NCBI RefSeq assembly: GCF_040215105.1
Contig: NZ_CP157875.1
Span: 1,789,501 to 1,853,500 of the forward strand
Direction: 5' to 3'
DNA: 64,000 nucleotides
DNA from: Aeromonas veronii
GTDB taxonomy: Bacteria; Pseudomonadota; Gammaproteobacteria; Enterobacterales; Aeromonadaceae
The notes beneath the pieces were generated by a model that was given only the letters and a program-made list of their open reading frames with translations, had not been told where the DNA came from and ran no database searches. Position 1 is the stretch's first letter. Each line of letters starts with the position of its first letter. Made by a program: the position numbers and the translations under genes. Positions 8,797 through 18,467 of the stretch are shown here, one piece after another.

Positions 8797-10266
8797 TCAG
8801 CGTGCCTCGTTCGAGATGCTCAGGGGATGGCCCGCCTGGGACGATTTTGTGGTGTTTTCATTGAATTGGTCGGCATTTATCAGTGTTTTCAACTGCGAAA
8901 TCAGCACCTCCATATCCTCTTCCAGCAAGGAGGCCATGTTGAGCAGCACTTGCTGCTGGCGCACGGTGGCGATCACCGGCACCGGCAATGCCCGCAGGGC
9001 GTCGAGCAGCTGCTGGGCGGGACGAGGGTCGAGGCAGACCAGCGCCGGGGCGGGGTAGAACTCGTCCGGCAAGGTGCCGCCTCCCACCACCAGTTGGGCC
9101 TGTACTTGCACGAAGCAACCGGGCAGGGCGCGCATCAGCCGCTCGGCCCGCTCCTGCATGGCGGCAGGATCCGAGAGGGTGCGCTGGGCAATCCCTTCGC
9201 CAGTCGGAGACTTGTTGAGTTTGTGGATGAGCAAGCGTTCGAGCAGGGAGTAGACGATGCGGCTCGGGCGGAAGGTGCGCATCATGGGGTGTTTTTCCAG
9301 CCGCTTGATGAGATCGGCTCGGCCGCCGATGATGCCGCACTGGGGGCCCCCCAGCAGCTTGTCGCCGGAGTAGCAGACCAGATCCGCCCCCGCCTTGAGG
9401 TACTGGCGCACCGAGGTCTCGTCCGGTGCGAAGGTCTCGGTGGTGAGGCCAGAGCCCTGATCCACCGCCAGCACGATGTGATCCGGCAGGGCGCGGGCCA
9501 CCTCGCCGATGTCGGGGGATTCGGTGAAGCCGCGAATGGCGAAGTTCGATCTGTGCACCATCAGCACCAGGGCCGTCTGATCCGTGATGGCATCGAGGTA
9601 ATCTTTCGCCGTGGTGATATTGGTGGTACCCACTTCGACCAGGGTGGCGCCGGAGAGGGCGAGTATGTCCGGGATGCGAAAGCCACCGCCGATCTGGATC
9701 TGCTCGCCCCGCGACACGATCACCTCGCGCCCCTTGGCCATCTCTTGCAGCAGCAGGAAGAGGGAGGCGGCGTTGTTGTTCACCACCAGGGAATCTTCGG
9801 CCTGGGTCAGGCTGGCGAGCAGGGGGGCGATCAGCCCCTTGCGCCCACCGCGCTTGCCGGTGGCAAGATCCAGCTCCAGGTTGTTGTAACCCGTGTTGAG
9901 TTCACGCACCTCGTCCCACAGCTGGGCATTGAGCGGCGAGCGCCCCAGATTGGTGTGCACCAGGGTGCCGGTGGCGTTGATGATCCGGGTCTGGCGCTGG
10001 CGCACCAGGCGCTGGCAGCGGGCGACGATCTGCGCCTCCAGGCTGGCGGGGTTCATGCCAGTCGTGCGAAAGCCCTCGCGCTGGCGCAGGTCGTTCAAGG
10101 TATCGCGCACCGCCTGGGTCACCAGGGGACGACTCAAGGATGCGATATAGGGGGCGAGAAAGGCTTGTTGCAGCAACTGCTCCACCTGGGGCAGGCGACA
10201 GTTAGCCTGCGGCTGGGAGGGCGTGCATTGATGGTCGGTGGCTGGCGCCTGAGGCTGGTTCGGCAT
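8797..10266 (-). CDS. selA: SelA, L-seryl-tRNA(Sec) selenium transferase
   Basis: SelA is the PLP enzyme that converts seryl-tRNA(Sec) to selenocysteinyl-tRNA(Sec) using selenophosphate. The PLP-lysine context CYSGDKLLGGPQCG and the GTLVHTNLGRSPL segment are diagnostic. I prefer the ATG at 10266 (489 aa); an in-frame GTG at 10299 would add 11 residues, and neither has a strong Shine-Dalgarno. It is the first protein gene downstream of tRNA-Sec. The selenium donor enzyme SelD is not in the window. Confidence 0.95.
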   Translation of the reverse strand: MPNQPQAPATDHQCTPSQPQANCRLPQVEQLLQQAFLAPYIASLSRPLVTQAVRDTLNDLRQREGFRTTGMNPASLEAQIVARCQRLVRQRQTRIINATGTLVHTNLGRSPLNAQLWDEVRELNTGYNNLELDLATGKRGGRKGLIAPLLASLTQAEDSLVVNNNAASLFLLLQEMAKGREVIVSRGEQIQIGGGFRIPDILALSGATLVEVGTTNITTAKDYLDAITDQTALVLMVHRSNFAIRGFTESPDIGEVARALPDHIVLAVDQGSGLTTETFAPDETSVRQYLKAGADLVCYSGDKLLGGPQCGIIGGRADLIKRLEKHPMMRTFRPSRIVYSLLERLLIHKLNKSPTGEGIAQRTLSDPAAMQERAERLMRALPGCFVQVQAQLVVGGGTLPDEFYPAPALVCLDPRPAQQLLDALRALPVPVIATVRQQQVLLNMASLLEEDMEVLISQLKTLINADQFNENTTKSSQAGHPLSISNEAR

Positions 10267-10464
10267 GGAGTTACCCGGATTGTGCTGACGAAGGCACACC
10301 GGTTGACCGATAACTTGACCGAAGGAGTCGGTTATTTCCGCGATGACGCTTCTTACCCAAAATCAATAAACATCCAGTCTGGATAATTGAATCAGGTTAA
10401 GAGGAGTATTCGTCGGATTATATTGGCAAGCGGTGTGTCGTCTATTCATCCAATATATAAAAAG

Positions 10465-10556
10465 TGGCGGAAGAGGCAGGAATCGAACCTGCCAAAGCCT
10501 TCTCGGCTCACGTCGGTTTTGAAGACCGGGAGGGCCACCAGACCCCATCAACTTCC
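10465..10556 (-). tRNA. selC: tRNA-Sec (anticodon UCA)
   Basis: Read on the minus strand, the 92-nt gene begins GGAAG, ends with an encoded CCA after CTTCC, has the T-loop GGTTCGATTCC and anticodon loop CTTCAAA (anticodon complement at 10520-10522). The long variable arm and extended acceptor stem are those of bacterial tRNA-Sec. It sits between hycI and selA in the same orientation, so selC, selA and selB are together. Confidence 0.97.
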
Positions 10557-10568
10557 ACTGAGGCCGCC

Positions 10569-10597
10569 ATTTTGTGGCACTTTTTTGTGACTGGCAA
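10569..10597 (-). promoter_or_regulatory. Possible sigma-70 promoter of tRNA-Sec
   Basis: On the minus strand TTGCCA (complement of 10592-10597) and CAAAAT (complement of 10569-10574) are separated by 17 bp and end 12 nt before the tRNA 5' end. The -10 box matches only 4 of 6, so this is tentative. The ~200 nt between hycI and selC otherwise show no clear terminator. Confidence 0.35.
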
Positions 10598-10757
10598 CGC
10601 TTTTTTGGTCATGAAATCCCGTTATTCGGCCATTTTTCCATGTATCTCCACAAGCGTTGTTTTATATCAAACATGGCGCAGTTAGCCCGAAGTTTTTATT
10701 GTCGCAACAGGCTGGGGTGAAATGAAGTGAGAATTATTTTTGATAGTGCGCCGGGCT

Positions 10758-11249
10758 TTATTTCTCGCTATTTTGAATATTCCATTGGGCAAAGCGTTTT
10801 ATTAATCGCGCCGTATCCTGGGCCGCGTCCAGATGCTGGTGAAGATAATCCATGGCGCCGCTCACCATCTCGGTCATGGGGAAGGAGAACGCGACGATGG
10901 CTGGCTGCACCCCGACGAAGATCACCTCGGGGACGAAGGTCTTCAGCTCATCGATGAGGAAATTGAGCGGCATGTTGTGGGTCGAAAAGATGAACATGTC
11001 GGCAATGGTGTCGGGGGGGATCACCTTGAGGGTGCCCGCCTTCTCGCCTATATCGGCGGCGTCCACCAGCACGATGCGATCCGGTTGCAGCGCCCGCACC
11101 CGATGCACCATGTTCTCCGGCGCGATGCCGCCGTCGATGATCTCCCAACCGGGCAGGGGGCTTGCCTGCAACTTTTCCGCCAGATAAGGGCCGGCACCGT
11201 CGTCCCCCATCATGGCATTGCCCACGGTCAACACGAGATTGCAGCCCAT
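10758..11249 (-). CDS. hycI: HycI, hydrogenase-3 maturation endopeptidase
   Basis: HycI removes the C-terminal peptide of the HycE precursor after nickel insertion. The 163-aa protein has the family start VLTVGNAMMGDDGAGPYLA with the Ni-sensing Asp, the central LVDAADIG with the second conserved Asp, and the FSTHNMPL His region. It is the last hyc gene and its start codon overlaps the hycH stop by 1 nt. The matching substrate tail is visible in HycE. Confidence 0.93.
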   Translation of the reverse strand: MGCNLVLTVGNAMMGDDGAGPYLAEKLQASPLPGWEIIDGGIAPENMVHRVRALQPDRIVLVDAADIGEKAGTLKVIPPDTIADMFIFSTHNMPLNFLIDELKTFVPEVIFVGVQPAIVAFSFPMTEMVSGAMDYLHQHLDAAQDTARLIKRFAQWNIQNSEK

Positions 11250-11662
11250 CAGCGGCTCCTTACCATCAGGTACATATGGGGATCGTTATAGAGGGCGGTG
11301 AGCTGGTCCATGAAGGTGTCGGTCCAGCCCAGCTCCTGCTCGTCGAGCAGTCCTTCGGTCTTGCGCAGCCGGTCGAAGGCGCAGGCCAGCATGTGGCAGT
11401 GATCGCGATAGACGGTGATCTCGCCAAAGGTGAGAAATCCCTCCATCTTGCGCCTTGCCTCGCTGCCCGCCGGCAGTTTCCCTACCCAGTCCCGATAGCC
11501 CGCCAGAGGGCAGATCAGATCGGCGCGCAGGCAGTCGACGACCCCGAGGTGGTGGCCGATGGCGAGGCTGTAGTACATCACCTCTTTCGCCTCCTCGGGC
11601 ACGTCGAACTGCTCGTCCACGAACTTGCGGGAGAGGCGATAGAAGAAGACCTGATCAGCCAT
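11249..11662 (-). CDS. hycH: HycH, formate hydrogenlyase maturation protein
   Basis: HycH (137 aa; E. coli ~136) is needed for processing of the hydrogenase-3 large subunit but is not part of the final complex. Recognised by the start [17 protein letters not shown], the segment [17 protein letters not shown] and position between hycG and hycI. Start chosen at ATG 11662 because the longer upstream frame reads inside hycG; overlap with hycG is 8 nt. Confidence 0.9.
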   Translation of the reverse strand: MADQVFFYRLSRKFVDEQFDVPEEAKEVMYYSLAIGHHLGVVDCLRADLICPLAGYRDWVGKLPAGSEARRKMEGFLTFGEITVYRDHCHMLACAFDRLRKTEGLLDEQELGWTDTFMDQLTALYNDPHMYLMVRSR

Positions 11663-12470
11663 GGGCGGCCTCTCTCTTGCCCGTACCCCGGTTGAGGCAG
11701 GCACTCGCCAGGTTGTTGACGATCTCGGAGAGGCGAGGGTCGTCGTGCTGCTGCAGATAGCCCTGGATGCGCAGATCCACGTCTTGCTGGGTCGCGCCTT
11801 CGAGCAGCGCCATGAACTCATCGGCGATGATCTGCCCCTGACGGTAGCCCGCCATGCGGCGCGCCTCCCGCTCTATCATCACCCGGATCTCGCTCGGGAT
11901 GCCGGTGTGGCGCAGCTCCACCCGTTTCCCCGGTTTGACCTCGTGGCTGGTGGCTTTCAGTTTCTGCTCGAGCAGACCCAGCGCCACCGCGAAGCCGTAG
12001 ATGGTCGCCGCCGGGGTGGGGGGGCAGCCGGGGATATAGACATCCACCGGCACTATCTTGTCGGTACCGCCCCAGACGCAGTAGAGATCGTGGAAGATGC
12101 CGCCGTCGCAGCCGCAGGCGCCATAGGCGATGCAGATCTTGGGATCCGGGGCGGCTTCATAGGCGCGCAGGGCGGGTACCCGCATGGCCCGGGTCACGGC
12201 GCCGGTGAACAGCAAAATATCGGCGTGGCGCGGGGAGGCGACCACCTTGATGCCGAAACGCTCGGCATCGAACACAGGGGTGATGGTGGCGAAGATCTCG
12301 ATTTCGCAGGCGTTGCAGCCGCCGCAATCCACCCGGTAGACATAGGCCGAGCGGCGAATGTCGTTGAGCAGTGTTTTCTTGAGACGCGCGAGCTCGGGAT
12401 CCTGCGCGAGCGGTACGGCCCGGCTATGGGCATCGCCGACGACCGGTTCTATGCCTTTGATTTGGCTCAT
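11655..12470 (-). CDS. hycG: HycG, hydrogenase-3 small subunit (NuoB-like [4Fe-4S] protein)
   Basis: HycG carries the [4Fe-4S] cluster nearest the Ni-Fe site and passes electrons from the ferredoxin-like subunits to HycE. The 271-aa protein contains [13 protein letters not shown], a YGACGCDGG segment and IPGCPPTP, which together give the NuoB-type cluster cysteines. It has no twin-arginine signal, as expected for a cytoplasm-facing membrane-bound hydrogenase. It starts at ATG 12470 in a 4-nt overlap with hycF. Confidence 0.94.
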   Translation of the reverse strand: MSQIKGIEPVVGDAHSRAVPLAQDPELARLKKTLLNDIRRSAYVYRVDCGGCNACEIEIFATITPVFDAERFGIKVVASPRHADILLFTGAVTRAMRVPALRAYEAAPDPKICIAYGACGCDGGIFHDLYCVWGGTDKIVPVDVYIPGCPPTPAATIYGFAVALGLLEQKLKATSHEVKPGKRVELRHTGIPSEIRVMIEREARRMAGYRQGQIIADEFMALLEGATQQDVDLRIQGYLQQHDDPRLSEIVNNLASACLNRGTGKREAAHG

Positions 12471-13000
12471 TTCATCCACTCCTGTTGGGCATCCGGCCGG
12501 ATCGGTTGATGCAGCATGCTCTGTTTGCGTTTGCACTCGGGGCAGTGGTGCAACCGCTGTGGGTCGGCCAGCGGCTTGGCCGCTTGCGCGAGGGTATCTT
12601 CCACCAGGGCGACGAGTCTGGCGGGGGCGAAGAAGGTGCCGCACAGCTCGCAGGAGGCCAGGGGGAAGCGGGCCTCCTCATAGAGATCGGCCTTGTTGGT
12701 CACCGCCAGCTCGAAATTCGGGGAGAGGGTGATGGCGTGGGTCGGGCACACCTCCTCGCAGCGGCCGCAGAAGATGCAGCGCGCCATGGAGAGCTCCCAG
12801 CGTCGCTCGCCACTCTCCATGTCGACTTCCATGATGAGGGCGTTGGCGGGGCAGGCCTTGGTGCAGGCGGCGCAGGCGATGCACTGATCTGCTTGGTATT
12901 CGGGTTTGCCGCGAAAGTCCCGGTTCACCTCGAAGGGGGCGAAGGGGTATTTCGCCACCGGGGTGCCCGCCTTGAGGATGGTCTTGAACAGCTTGATCAT
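12467..13000 (-). CDS. hycF: HycF, ferredoxin-type subunit of formate hydrogenlyase (NuoI-like)
   Basis: The 177-aa protein has two [4Fe-4S] motifs, [12 protein letters not shown] and [12 protein letters not shown], and links the electron-transfer chain between HycB and HycG. A further pair of CxxC sites (CELC and CPEC) near the C-terminus probably binds a metal. The N-terminus has a membrane-interacting look typical of NuoI/HycF proteins. It lies 9 nt after hycE. Confidence 0.94.
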   Translation of the reverse strand: MIKLFKTILKAGTPVAKYPFAPFEVNRDFRGKPEYQADQCIACAACTKACPANALIMEVDMESGERRWELSMARCIFCGRCEEVCPTHAITLSPNFELAVTNKADLYEEARFPLASCELCGTFFAPARLVALVEDTLAQAAKPLADPQRLHHCPECKRKQSMLHQPIRPDAQQEWMK

Positions 13001-13009
13001 GGTGACCCC

Positions 13010-14728
13010 TTATTTGAGCGGAGAGTGCTTGCGGTCGATGCCGTAGCGTTCGATCTCCTTGTAGGAGACCACGGTGGACTTGCCCTTCTTCGGGTCGACC
13101 AGGGTGACCCGGTCGGTGCAGGAGTAGCAGGGATCCAGGCTGCCGATGATGAGGGGCGCATCCGCCACCGTGTTGCCCCGCAGCATGTAGCGCAAGGCCG
13201 GCCAGTTGGCGTAGGTGGCGGCCCGGCAGCGCCAGCGGAACAGCTTCTGGTTGTCGCCGGTCATGCTCCAGTGCATGTTCTCCCCCCGGGGGGCCTCGGT
13301 GAAGCCCAGGGCAAACTTGCCCGGCTGGTAGGTGAAGCCTTCGGTGAGCAGCGGGCCTTCCGGCAGGTGGTTGAGACCGAATTCAATCATGTCGAGGGAG
13401 TCGTAGAGCTCGTGGATGCGCACCAGCACCCGGGATTGCACGTCGCAACCGGCGAGGCTCTGGATCTCCATGGGGAGTTCCCGGTAGGCGGCGAAGTCGT
13501 GGACCCGGCGCACGTCGCGCTTGAAACCGCTCGCCCGCACCATGGGGCCGACGCAGCTGAAGTCTCGCGCGACCTGGGGATCCAGCTTGCCCACCCCCAC
13601 CAGACGGGAGGAGATGTTGGTGGTGTCGAGCAGCATGGCCACCAGGGGTTTGAGCTCATCACGGAGCTCGCGCACCAGCTGGGCACCCTTGATGCGATCT
13701 TCCTTGAAGATGTCCCGGCGCACCCCGCCGATGAGGTTGAGGCCATAGGTCTTGCGGGCGCCGGTGAGCAGTTCGGCCAGGGTCATGGATTTTTCCCGCA
13801 CCCGGAAGAACTGCATGAAGCCGGTATCGAAACCGGTGAAGTGGCTGGAGAGCCCGATGTTGAGGATGTGGCTGTGCAGGCGCTCGACCTCCAGCAGCAC
13901 GGCGCGGATCATCTTGGCCCGCTCCGGCACCGGGATGCCCATGGCGTTCTCCACCGAGGTGGTGTAGGCGACGCTGTGGGTGAAGCCGCAGATGCCGCAC
14001 ACCCGATCCGTCAGAAACGCCACCTCGTTGTAGCCCATGCGGGTCTCGGCCAGCTTCTCCATGCCGCGGTGGACATAGAACAGCCGATAGTCGGCGTCGA
14101 TGATGTCCTCACCATCGACGAACAGCCGAAAGTGGCCCGGCTCGTCCGAGGTGATGTGCAGCGGCCCCACCGGCACGATGCGGTTGGCCTCGTTGCCGAG
14201 CTCGTTGACGAAGGGGTAGGTCTCGGTCTCCGTGGTGGGCATGGGGCGCTGGCGATAATCCATGGCGTCCTTGCGCAGGGGGTGAATGTCGTCGGGCCAG
14301 TCATCCGGCAGCACCAGCCGACGCTCGTCCGGCAGGCCGACGGCACGCAGGCCGTACATGTCGCGGATCTCCCGCTCCCCCCAGACCGCCGCCGGTATAG
14401 TGGGGGTGATGGAGGGGTACTCCTGCTCGATGGCGCTGACCAGTACCTTGACGGTGATCCAGCTCTTGGTCTCGGCCTCCATGGAGAAGACGTGATAGAC
14501 CGCGAAGTGGCCGTTCAGGCTGCGTTCGTCATTGGCAAAGGAGACCGACAGCCAGCCGCCGAGCTTGTGGAACAAGATGCTGGTGAGGGCCACCAGATCC
14601 GTGGGTTTGACGGTGAGGGTGGCCTGATCGGCGGTCTGCCACTGCTCGTCGGTGATGGCGTGGGGCAGTTGCTGTCGCAACTGCTGGATATAGTCGCGGC
14701 CGATGCGATCTGAGATGGCGATGGTCAT
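13010..14728 (-). CDS. hycE: HycE, hydrogenase-3 large subunit
   Basis: HycE holds the Ni-Fe active site of the H2-evolving hydrogenase. The 572-aa fusion joins an N-terminal NuoC-like domain (about 1-170) to a NuoD/large-subunit domain. Active-site cysteines are in RVCGICGFTH and DPCYSCTDR. A 32-residue tail starting VTLVDPKKGK follows the last CxxC; in E. coli HycE the protease HycI cuts after the equivalent Arg, so cleavage after Arg540 is expected here. It is encoded between hycD and hycF. Confidence 0.97.
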   Translation of the reverse strand: MTIAISDRIGRDYIQQLRQQLPHAITDEQWQTADQATLTVKPTDLVALTSILFHKLGGWLSVSFANDERSLNGHFAVYHVFSMEAETKSWITVKVLVSAIEQEYPSITPTIPAAVWGEREIRDMYGLRAVGLPDERRLVLPDDWPDDIHPLRKDAMDYRQRPMPTTETETYPFVNELGNEANRIVPVGPLHITSDEPGHFRLFVDGEDIIDADYRLFYVHRGMEKLAETRMGYNEVAFLTDRVCGICGFTHSVAYTTSVENAMGIPVPERAKMIRAVLLEVERLHSHILNIGLSSHFTGFDTGFMQFFRVREKSMTLAELLTGARKTYGLNLIGGVRRDIFKEDRIKGAQLVRELRDELKPLVAMLLDTTNISSRLVGVGKLDPQVARDFSCVGPMVRASGFKRDVRRVHDFAAYRELPMEIQSLAGCDVQSRVLVRIHELYDSLDMIEFGLNHLPEGPLLTEGFTYQPGKFALGFTEAPRGENMHWSMTGDNQKLFRWRCRAATYANWPALRYMLRGNTVADAPLIIGSLDPCYSCTDRVTLVDPKKGKSTVVSYKEIERYGIDRKHSPLK

Positions 14729-14775
14729 GCTGTTGTCTCGTTAAAAGCGGAAAAAGGGAGGAAGGCGGCCATGAT

Positions 14776-15729
14776 TCAGACTCCGACCAGGTAGGCGAGC
14801 AGGGCCAGGAGAGCTATCCCTAAGCCATAGCGGGTCAGCCTGTGGGTGCGCACGAACTGGGTGCGGGCCATGGCGTTTTCGATGATGCCGGCGAGGGTGA
14901 AGACGATGACCAGCTTGCACAGCAGGATGAGCGCGGCCATCGCCAGGGCGGGCAGGCTGTCGCCGGTCGCCTTGCCAAAGGGGAGGAAGATCGCGAGGAA
15001 GAGCTGCACCACCACCAGTTGCTTGAGGCCGATGCCGAGCTTGAACAGGGCGAGCCCGGCTCCCGAGTACTCGGTCAGCGGCCCCTCTTGCAGCTCCTGT
15101 TCTGCCTCGGCGCAGTCAAAGGGCAGCTTGCCCATCTCCACGAAGACCGCGAAGGCGCAGGCGGCCCCCGCCAGCAGGGTCGCCACGGGCGCGGCCAGGG
15201 GCTGGGTCGCCACATAGGTGCTGATGTTGCCCAGATCCGAGCTGCCCACCATCATCACCATGACGAAGCAGGAGAGCACCAGTATGGGTTCGACCAGGAT
15301 GCCGAGGGTCAGCTCGCGGCGGGCGCCCATCCCGGCAAACATGCTGCCGCTGTCGAGCCCGGAGAGGGAGAAGAAGAAGCGGAAGATGGCGAACAGATAG
15401 ATATCGGTGATGAGATCCCCGGCGATGGGGAAGGGGGACTCCCGGGTCAGGGTCGGCAGTGCCATGGCCACCAGCAGCAGCGCCGCGATGAGCAGGGAGG
15501 GGGTCAGGTTGAAGATGATGCCCGCGGGCTCCGGGGTCACCTCCTGGCGACGCAGGAGCTTGGCGATATCCCGGTAATCCTGCAGCAGGCCCGGTCCCTG
15601 GCGAGAGTGCATCCTGGCCCGCAGCACACGGTTGAAACCGGTGGCGAGGGGGGCCAGGGCCAACATGGCGAGGGCCTGGGTGAGGGCGAGGGCCACCATG
15701 TCCCAGCTCGGCATTTCAAGAACAGCCAT
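14776..15729 (-). CDS. hycD: HycD, membrane subunit of formate hydrogenlyase (NuoH-like)
   Basis: The 317-aa polytopic protein resembles NuoH/HyfC. It anchors the hydrogenase arm to the inner membrane. Typical features are the loop RARMHSRQGPGLLQDYRDIAKLL after the first TM segment and the acidic stretch DCAEAEQELQEGPLTEYSG. About eight hydrophobic segments are visible. It lies 2 nt after hycC. Confidence 0.94.
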   Translation of the reverse strand: MAVLEMPSWDMVALALTQALAMLALAPLATGFNRVLRARMHSRQGPGLLQDYRDIAKLLRRQEVTPEPAGIIFNLTPSLLIAALLLVAMALPTLTRESPFPIAGDLITDIYLFAIFRFFFSLSGLDSGSMFAGMGARRELTLGILVEPILVLSCFVMVMMVGSSDLGNISTYVATQPLAAPVATLLAGAACAFAVFVEMGKLPFDCAEAEQELQEGPLTEYSGAGLALFKLGIGLKQLVVVQLFLAIFLPFGKATGDSLPALAMAALILLCKLVIVFTLAGIIENAMARTQFVRTHRLTRYGLGIALLALLAYLVGV

Positions 15730-15731
15730 GA

Positions 15732-17636
15732 TCAGACTCCTACAGCCATCAGGATAAAGAGCACCAGCACCAGGGCGTGCAGCACCAGGCTCGTGCGGGA
15801 CGGGGCCTCGCTCACCCCGGTCAGGGCGCTGGCGAGATCCAGGCTCGGCTGCTTGCGATAGAGCGGTGCACAGAGGCGGCGTAGGGTGTGGGTGACGCCC
15901 CCCGAGGTGAGGCTCATGCGCTCCTCGTAGGCGTAACCACAGGCCCAGGGAGTACCGGCGTGACGGCGACCCGGTTTGGGTCCCTTGAACAGGGCCAGTA
16001 TCAGCAGCGGGATGAGGAAGAGGCCGAACAGGGTGATGGCAATGACCGGCGGGGAGAGGATCGCCTGGCTGCTATCGAGCGGGATCAGGGTCGCGCCGGT
16101 TGCCACCGTGCTGGTCACTGAACTTGCCAGGTGAGCGGCGACGAGGGCCTGGCCGTAGCCGTTGACCAGGGGGGCAATCCAGGGGGCACCGAGGCCCAGC
16201 ACCAGACAGACCGCGGCCAGCAGCAGGGTACCCGCTACCATGGCACCCGGCACTTCCCGAGCCTGGCTCGCTTTTTCGCTGCGCGGTGCGCCGCTAAAGC
16301 AGATGCCGTACACCTTGACGAAGCACATCACCGCCATGGCGCCGGTCACCGCCAGCATCACCACGGCGAGGGGGGCGACGATGGAGGTGCCGAGCCTGGT
16401 CATGGTGATCAGGGACTGATAGATGAACCACTCGCTCACGAAGCCATTCAGCGGCGGCAGCGCCGAGATGGCCATGGCGCCGATGAGAAACGCCAGCGCC
16501 GTCCAGGGCATCAGCTTGGCCAGCCCCCCCATCTTGTCCATGTCGCGGGTGTGCAGGCGGAACATCACCGAACCCGTACCCATGAACAGCAGGCTCTTGA
16601 AGATGGCGTGATTGAGCAGGTGATAGAGCGCCCCGAGCAGCCCCAGCACCACCAGGGTCGGTTGCTGGCCCGCAAGACCAATCATGCCGATGCCCATCCC
16701 CATCAGGATGATGCCGATGTTCTCCACCGTGTGGTAGGCGAGCAATCGCTTGAGATCGTGTTCGGCGAGCGCAAACAGCACCCCGAGCACCGCCGAGCAG
16801 GCGCCGAAGATCAGCACCATGTAGCCCCACCAGAGCTGGCTGGCACCGAGAAAATCGATGCCGACCCGCAAAATACCGAACAGACCGAGCTTCACCATGA
16901 CCCCGGACATCAGCGCCGAGATGTGGGAGGGGGCAACCGGTTCGGCCACCGGCAGCCAGCCGTGCAGGGGCACGAAACCGGCGCGCAGGCCAAAGCCGCA
17001 GAAGCTGAGCAGGAACACCAAAGAGGCGAGGGGCCCGGCCAGGTGATGCTCGCGCAGGACGCTGAACTCCAGGCTGCCGCTACGCTGGCAGAGCAGCCAG
17101 AAGGCGGCGAGCACCAGCACCATGCCGATGTGGTTCATCACGAGGTAGAGCCGGCTCTGCCTGGCGGCGGCCGGGTTGGTCTTGACCAGCCAGTAGCTGG
17201 TGAGCGTCACCAGCTCATAGCAGAGCAAAAAGCCGAGCGCGTTGTCGGCCAGCAGCATGCCGGTCATGGCGAGCAGGAAGAGGTTCATCAGCACGCCGAT
17301 GGTGACATCCCCCTTGTCCTCGTACTCCTTGATATAGGCAAAGGAGTAGAGGGAGACCGCGGTGCCCACCAGGGTGACCGCCAGCAGCATCAGGGCGGCC
17401 AGCGTGTCCAGATAAAAAGAGCCGAGGTGTACCGAGCCCAGCAGCCAGAGCTGGCCGTCTATCGTCCCGCCGGCGGCGAGGGCTTGCACGGCAACCACCA
17501 CACCGGCGAGCGACCCCAGCAGGGCGAAACCGCTATTGAGGCGATTGGCGAGCCCCCCCTGTTTTTGCAGCAGGAAGCCCGCCGCGGCGCCCAGCGCAAA
17601 GAGCATCAACATGCCCGTGATCCATGAAGGCAACAT
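15732..17636 (-). CDS. hycC: HycC, membrane subunit of formate hydrogenlyase (NuoL/antiporter-like)
   Basis: The 634-aa multi-TM protein belongs to the Mrp-antiporter/NuoL family and is the large membrane subunit of FHL. Family markers are LLCYELVTLTSYWLV, GLRAGFVPLHGWLP, the Lys/His-containing LLAYHTVENIGI and GFVSEWFIYQS. The start MLPSWITGMLM is chosen because it overlaps the hycB stop by 1 nt and begins with a TM helix; the upstream in-frame sequence is a reading of hycB in another frame. Confidence 0.93.
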   Translation of the reverse strand: MLPSWITGMLMLFALGAAAGFLLQKQGGLANRLNSGFALLGSLAGVVVAVQALAAGGTIDGQLWLLGSVHLGSFYLDTLAALMLLAVTLVGTAVSLYSFAYIKEYEDKGDVTIGVLMNLFLLAMTGMLLADNALGFLLCYELVTLTSYWLVKTNPAAARQSRLYLVMNHIGMVLVLAAFWLLCQRSGSLEFSVLREHHLAGPLASLVFLLSFCGFGLRAGFVPLHGWLPVAEPVAPSHISALMSGVMVKLGLFGILRVGIDFLGASQLWWGYMVLIFGACSAVLGVLFALAEHDLKRLLAYHTVENIGIILMGMGIGMIGLAGQQPTLVVLGLLGALYHLLNHAIFKSLLFMGTGSVMFRLHTRDMDKMGGLAKLMPWTALAFLIGAMAISALPPLNGFVSEWFIYQSLITMTRLGTSIVAPLAVVMLAVTGAMAVMCFVKVYGICFSGAPRSEKASQAREVPGAMVAGTLLLAAVCLVLGLGAPWIAPLVNGYGQALVAAHLASSVTSTVATGATLIPLDSSQAILSPPVIAITLFGLFLIPLLILALFKGPKPGRRHAGTPWACGYAYEERMSLTSGGVTHTLRRLCAPLYRKQPSLDLASALTGVSEAPSRTSLVLHALVLVLFILMAVGV

Positions 17637-18286
17637 CAGCGTTCTCCCTGTCGGGTGTCGGCGGCCAGGGCCGCGGTGGCAAAGGAAGAGGCCAGCTCGG
17701 GGTGAGCCGCTACCGCCTGCAGGCGACGAGTCTGGGCCTGTTTGGCACTGACGCTGTCGTTGACCAGGCTCAGGGCCTGGGAGGGGCAGGCTTCGATGCA
17801 GGCCGGACCATCCTCGCGAAACGCACAGAGATCGCATTTGACCGCAATGGATCGCACGCCGGGCTCCCAGCTCAGCAAGTCTTCTCCAAAGCAGCTCAGC
17901 CCCGCCGAGGTGGCCGGGTTGCTGGAGCGTACCGAGCAGGGAATATAGGTGTCATAGCTGTTGGCCATGGCGAGCGGACGGCTGCCGCCGCTCTGGATGG
18001 CGCCGAACGGGCAGGCCACGGCGCAGAGGTTGCAACCGATGCAGAGCGACTCATTGAGTTGCACCGCATCGCCGGTCTGGGCGATGGCCTCGACCGGACA
18101 GACCTTGATGCAGGGGGCATCGTCACAGTGACGACACTGAACCGGCATGGTGGCCTGCTCGTGTCGCATGACGGTTAATCGGGGGGCCTGTTGCAAACCC
18201 TTGGCCTTGTGGACGGTGGAACAGGCGGCCATACAGGTGCCACAACCGATACAAAGTTTGGGATCAGCGATAACGAAGCGGTTCAT
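17636..18286 (-). CDS. hycB: HycB, FHL electron-transfer subunit with four [4Fe-4S] motifs
   Basis: HycB receives electrons from formate dehydrogenase-H. The 216-aa protein has the four-cluster polyferredoxin pattern: CIGCGTCMAAC, CRHCDDAPCIKVCP, CIGCNLCAVACP and CDLCAFREDGPACIEACP. It is the first gene of the leftward hyc operon and sits ~35 nt downstream of a predicted sigma-54 start site. No hycA-like repressor gene precedes it, unlike the E. coli operon. Confidence 0.93.
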   Translation of the reverse strand: MNRFVIADPKLCIGCGTCMAACSTVHKAKGLQQAPRLTVMRHEQATMPVQCRHCDDAPCIKVCPVEAIAQTGDAVQLNESLCIGCNLCAVACPFGAIQSGGSRPLAMANSYDTYIPCSVRSSNPATSAGLSCFGEDLLSWEPGVRSIAVKCDLCAFREDGPACIEACPSQALSLVNDSVSAKQAQTRRLQAVAAHPELASSFATAALAADTRQGER

Positions 18287-18330
18287 AGCCTACCTTGTCG
18301 TGTCGCGAACGGAGAAAGTAGGGGGTGGTT

Positions 18331-18346
18331 GGCAAAATGCGGGCCA
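18331..18346 (-). promoter_or_regulatory. Sigma-54 promoter of the hyc operon
   Basis: Minus-strand TGGCCCGCATTTTGCC has the invariant GG-N10-GC spacing and the TTGC -12 element. The expected start site lies near 18320, about 34 nt before hycB. A candidate activator site sits ~100 bp further upstream, the normal geometry for FhlA control. Confidence 0.75.
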
Positions 18347-18445
18347 GCTTGGGGTTGCAGCGTAAAATGAAAGTAAGGTTATGTTTTTTATCGCGATTTT
18401 ATTGGCTGTCACAGCAGGGTGAGAAGCATGGGCCCGTGTCGAAGT

Positions 18446-18467
18446 GTGACGTTCGTCACTTGTGACG
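18446..18467. promoter_or_regulatory. Candidate FhlA-binding site (hyc upstream activating sequence)
   Basis: Overlapping perfect inverted repeats GTGACG-TT-CGTCAC (18446-18459) and CGTCAC-TT-GTGACG (18454-18467). A related motif, CGTCACTTTTGTCG, occurs upstream of hydN. Assignment to FhlA is inferred from position relative to the sigma-54 promoter and from recurrence, not from an exact match to a consensus. Confidence 0.5.

Noticed and set aside
8797-10299. Long SelA start at GTG 10299
   Set aside because: No Shine-Dalgarno and non-conserved extra residues; ATG 10266 is a simpler start, though not certain.
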